Shown here: positions 61,601-64,000 of the stretch, piece after piece
Layout of the letters: every line of letters begins with the position of its first letter
Numbering within the stretch: the stretch's first letter is position 1
Source: CAZSDP01 sp964605665
Lineage (GTDB): Bacteria > Planctomycetota > UBA8108 > UBA1146
NCBI GenBank assembly: GCA_964605665.1
Contig: CAZSDP010000004.1
Location: 62,001 to 126,000 of the forward strand
Reading direction: 5' to 3'
Length of the DNA: 64,000 nucleotides
Notes under the pieces: generated by a model
Told to the model about the DNA's origin: nothing
What the model saw: only the letters and a program-made list of their open reading frames with translations
The model's database searches: none
Made by a program: the position numbers and the translations under genes

Positions 61601-63892
61601 ATGAGAAAAGAGGCAGCACTCCGATCGAACCTGGTGCGATCTTCTCGGTACCGCACCCAGGGGAGTACGGCGATATCGTGGCTCTTCGGCTTGACGGGAT
61701 TGGTACTCCTCGGCGGACTCTATTTTCTTCCTGCCGGCGATCGATCGACCTCCCCGAGCGGTTGGATCCCCGCGGCTCATGGAGATGATCTCTTCCCGCG
61801 AGAGCAGGGACTGCGCGCTCCCGTCGAAATCGGCTTTGCTCCGAAACAGCAAGCGGCACCGGCGGCCCAGACCCCTCCAGCAGCGCAAGAGGCGGACAAA
61901 CCAGAGCCGGCTCCGAAACCGGTCACCGACAATCCAGTTGCAGAAGAGCCACAAGGACCCGATTCCCCCAGCGCGCCCGAGGTCGAATCGGACGATGCAC
62001 CCGCAGAAGGTCGTCGCGGTCGACGTGGCGGTGGTCGCCGGCGTGGGGGAGAGGCGGGCGAGTCGAGTGATTCCGCGGAAGCTCCCGAAGCACGGAGGAA
62101 GCAACCACCCGCCCCCGGAATCCCGGTGACGAATCAACTGGTGATCGAACGTTGTAGCCCTTGTCACGAACAAGATGACCGCGGTCACCTCTCACGCATC
62201 TCCTATGAACGGAAGACTCCGGAGATGTGGGAGATGACTCTCAAGCGGATGATCCGTCTCTTCCATGTCTCGCTGGAACCACAAGAGGCAAAGGAAGTGG
62301 TGCGCTATCTCGCGAATGACCATGGATTGACCCGCGAAGAAGCAGAGCAAGCCCTCTACGAAACAGAACGTCGCTTGCACTGGTCGGAAGAAGATGAGGA
62401 GGAAGACCTGCGTGAAACGTGTGGCAAGTGCCACACCCTGGGACGGGTCTTCAGTGAACGTCGTTCGAAGGAAGAGTGGAACCTTCTGAAGGCGACCCAC
62501 CTCGCCATGTATCCGTTGGCAGACTTCCAAGCGTTCCGCGGTCGCCGCGGACGCAACACCAACTGGGGATCGATGACCGAGAGCGAAGCAGAGGACGCCC
62601 GGGAACGATCTCAACAACGTCCCTCCTCCGATCGAGCCGATGCCGTCCTCGCCAAGCTCGCGGAGCGCCTTCCCCTCTTCTCTGAGTCTTGGAAAGAGTG
62701 GGAAGTCAACCGGAGAGAAGTTCCTCTCGCCGCGACTTGGACCATCCTCGGGCACGAAATCAGCCGTGGCGACGTCCGCGGCACGGCCACCTTCACTCGC
62801 CTCGCCCCCGATGAGTACGAAACCGAGTGGAATCTCCGCTATGGAGACGGTCGCCAAGTGGTGAGGAAGGGGCGTGGGTTGGTCTACGCCGGCTACTCAT
62901 GGCGAGGCCGCAGCGAAACCACCGCGCCGCGGGAAGCCCCCGAGTTGCGCGAAGTCTTGCTCCTCGATGAGACGTGGGGATCGATGCGAGGGCGGATCTT
63001 CACCGGCGAACACAATGAGTTCGGAATCGATGTGACGCTTCACCGACGTGTTGCCGAGCCACGCATCTTCGGGGCAGACGATGCGGCGGTGATGATTCCG
63101 TCGACCGGGCATCGAGTGTTGGTTCATGGAAGCGGATTTCCTGAAGATCTCTCCGCGGAGGACTTCCATCTCGGGGATGGGGTCACCGTCACCGCCGCGC
63201 GTCGCGGTAAAGGTGGGTGGACGGCAGAGCTGACCGTCGATGTTGCGGAGGGGACCGATCCAGGTTATCGCATGATCAGCTATGGCGCGGTGCGCGGTCC
63301 GCAAGCGATCATTCTCTACGACACCATCGACTACATCAAAATTATCCCCGAAGACGGCTTCGCCCGAGTCGGGGGAGAGATCCGACCCAAGCAACATGAG
63401 CGCTTCGAAGCGGTCGCTTGTCACCGCGGTCCCGACAAGAAGATGTGGACCGACGATGACATCGTCGTCCACGGGGTCGAAGCGAAGTTTGCGCTGGCAG
63501 AGTTCCCGATCCGAGAAGGAGATGATGACGTCCAGTATGTCGGAGTGATCGATGCCGACAGCGGAGTCTTCACGCCAGCGGTCGATGGCCCCAATCCACA
63601 ACGTCGCTTTAAGGCGAACAATATCGGCGATGTGTACGTGGTGGCGACCTGCTCCTTGACCGTCCCCGAGCGAATTCAGATTCCCCAAGAAGAAAAATCG
63701 GACGAAGCAGAGTCGAAAGATGCCGCTTCAGAGAAAGACGCAGATTCGGAAGACGAGAAGACATCGACCGAGCCCAAATTCAAGGAGGGTTTGGGACCTC
63801 CCGTCGAGAAGGAATTCAAGGCGCGAGCGCATCTGATTGTCAGTGTTCCGATCTACATCGATTGGAACCGTTACGAGTGGGATGAGCGATGA
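61601..63892 (+). CDS. qhpA: Quinohemoprotein amine dehydrogenase alpha subunit (diheme)
   Basis: Periplasmic subunit that passes electrons from amine oxidation through two c-type hemes; 763 residues from ATG 61601, longer than the roughly 500 known. The N-terminus has one hydrophobic segment (AISWLFGLTGLVLLGGLYFL), then a Pro/Ala/Glu-rich linker with an RGRRGGGRRRGG patch (about residues 75-170). Heme sites are CSPCH (C185, C188, H189) and CGKCH (C274, C277, H278). The rest is beta-rich (TWTILGHEISRGDVRGTATF, FRAGTDEYETxW-like strands), with an acidic insertion near residue 705-735 before RAHLIVSVPIYIDWNRYEW. Its stop overlaps the next gene (ATGA), which reads like qhpD. Confidence 0.85.
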   Translation: MRKEAALRSNLVRSSRYRTQGSTAISWLFGLTGLVLLGGLYFLPAGDRSTSPSGWIPAAHGDDLFPREQGLRAPVEIGFAPKQQAAPAAQTPPAAQEADKPEPAPKPVTDNPVAEEPQGPDSPSAPEVESDDAPAEGRRGRRGGGRRRGGEAGESSDSAEAPEARRKQPPAPGIPVTNQLVIERCSPCHEQDDRGHLSRISYERKTPEMWEMTLKRMIRLFHVSLEPQEAKEVVRYLANDHGLTREEAEQALYETERRLHWSEEDEEEDLRETCGKCHTLGRVFSERRSKEEWNLLKATHLAMYPLADFQAFRGRRGRNTNWGSMTESEAEDARERSQQRPSSDRADAVLAKLAERLPLFSESWKEWEVNRREVPLAATWTILGHEISRGDVRGTATFTRLAPDEYETEWNLRYGDGRQVVRKGRGLVYAGYSWRGRSETTAPREAPELREVLLLDETWGSMRGRIFTGEHNEFGIDVTLHRRVAEPRIFGADDAAVMIPSTGHRVLVHGSGFPEDLSAEDFHLGDGVTVTAARRGKGGWTAELTVDVAEGTDPGYRMISYGAVRGPQAIILYDTIDYIKIIPEDGFARVGGEIRPKQHERFEAVACHRGPDKKMWTDDDIVVHGVEAKFALAEFPIREGDDDVQYVGVIDADSGVFTPAVDGPNPQRRFKANNIGDVYVVATCSLTVPERIQIPQEEKSDEAESKDAASEKDADSEDEKTSTEPKFKEGLGPPVEKEFKARAHLIVSVPIYIDWNRYEWDER

Positions 63893-64000
63893 AGATCCAC
63901 TACGAAACTCCAGTGCAGCGCCGCTTCGAAGCCGATGGGGAGAGCTACGTCTACTCGGCGCGCTCCGCGGCGATCCTTCGCCTCGATTCGGTGTCCGCGG
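63889..64000 (+). CDS. qhpD: Probable qhpD radical-SAM maturase, N-terminus only
   Basis: Only 37 residues are inside the window. They read MKIHYETPVQRRFEADGE and then SYVYSARSAAILRLDSVSA, a PqqD-like leader-recognition pattern (strand with Tyr, then xAxILxLDxVS) found at the N-terminus of QhpD-type SPASM radical-SAM enzymes. The ATGA overlap with qhpA and the known order qhpA-qhpD support the call. In known systems this enzyme builds the thioether bridges in the small gamma subunit. The catalytic CxxxCxxC cannot be seen here. Confidence 0.65.
   Translation, partial: MKIHYETPVQRRFEADGESYVYSARSAAILRLDSVSA

Overview
The window is GC-rich, gene-dense chromosomal DNA with one exact 100-N assembly gap (47433-47532). 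The best guess for the organism is a member of the Planctomycetota. Four secreted proteins end in the same dockerin-like Cys-containing module (FxRGDxNxDGxxDLxDxI ... CP-stop), and the window also has a sulfatase next to a GH95 fucosidase, DUF1028 and DUF1579 proteins, and a polyamine pair of the carboxynorspermidine type. This is an inference from protein style; there is no rRNA to test it. Several genes appear to start with TTG behind a strong Shine-Dalgarno sequence. No transcription factor was recognised anywhere in the window.

Layout. 1-8.1 kb: a cut DMT transporter, a small cohesin-like/dockerin-like secreted protein, then a tightly packed minus-strand operon (Tat-exported beta-propeller, D-2-hydroxyacid dehydrogenase, TMEM175-like channel, DHDPS-family lyase, 2-oxoglutarate semialdehyde dehydrogenase) with a divergent SDR. 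It looks like a sugar-acid or hydroxyproline catabolic unit ending at 2-oxoglutarate. 8.1-13.4 kb: a DUF1028 dockerin-like protein and a four-gene MCE lipid-transport operon (STAS-MlaE, MlaF, MlaD, PqiC-like lipoprotein). 13.4-16.9 kb: carboxynorspermidine dehydrogenase and decarboxylase, a mini-EamA protein and a zinc-ribbon membrane protein. 17-21 kb: a YtcJ-type amidohydrolase, a multi-spanning membrane protein and a PqqB-like metallo-hydrolase lipoprotein. 21.2-31.4 kb: one 10.2-kb gene for a secreted protein with about 23 Calx-beta repeats. 31.9-39 kb: ClpC, a Kv-like potassium channel with a zinc ribbon, and a TPR/peptidase-MA protein.

39.2-46.8 kb: a complete F-type ATP synthase operon (atpZ-atpI-B-E-F-H-A-G-D-C) with several oddities: a short epsilon, a variant alpha P-loop, a signal-peptide-like N-terminus on subunit b, and a 16-nt tandem repeat between atpI and atpB. 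46.9-50.6 kb: DUF1801-type proteins, DUF1579 and a dockerin-like esterase around the gap. 50.7-56 kb: a GH95 alpha-L-fucosidase and sulfatase operon, probably for sulfated fucose-containing glycans. 56-57.2 kb: a zinc-ribbon protein, a cupin and tRNA-Arg(UCG).

The right end (59.6-64 kb) carries what looks like a quinohemoprotein amine dehydrogenase locus: a diheme alpha subunit (qhpA), the start of the overlapping radical-SAM maturase (qhpD), and a divergent ABC exporter that could be QhpF. Its key gene, the small crosslinked gamma subunit, should lie just past the window. A second theme is a set of short (15-20 nt) intergenic tandem repeats, all in the right-hand 25 kb.
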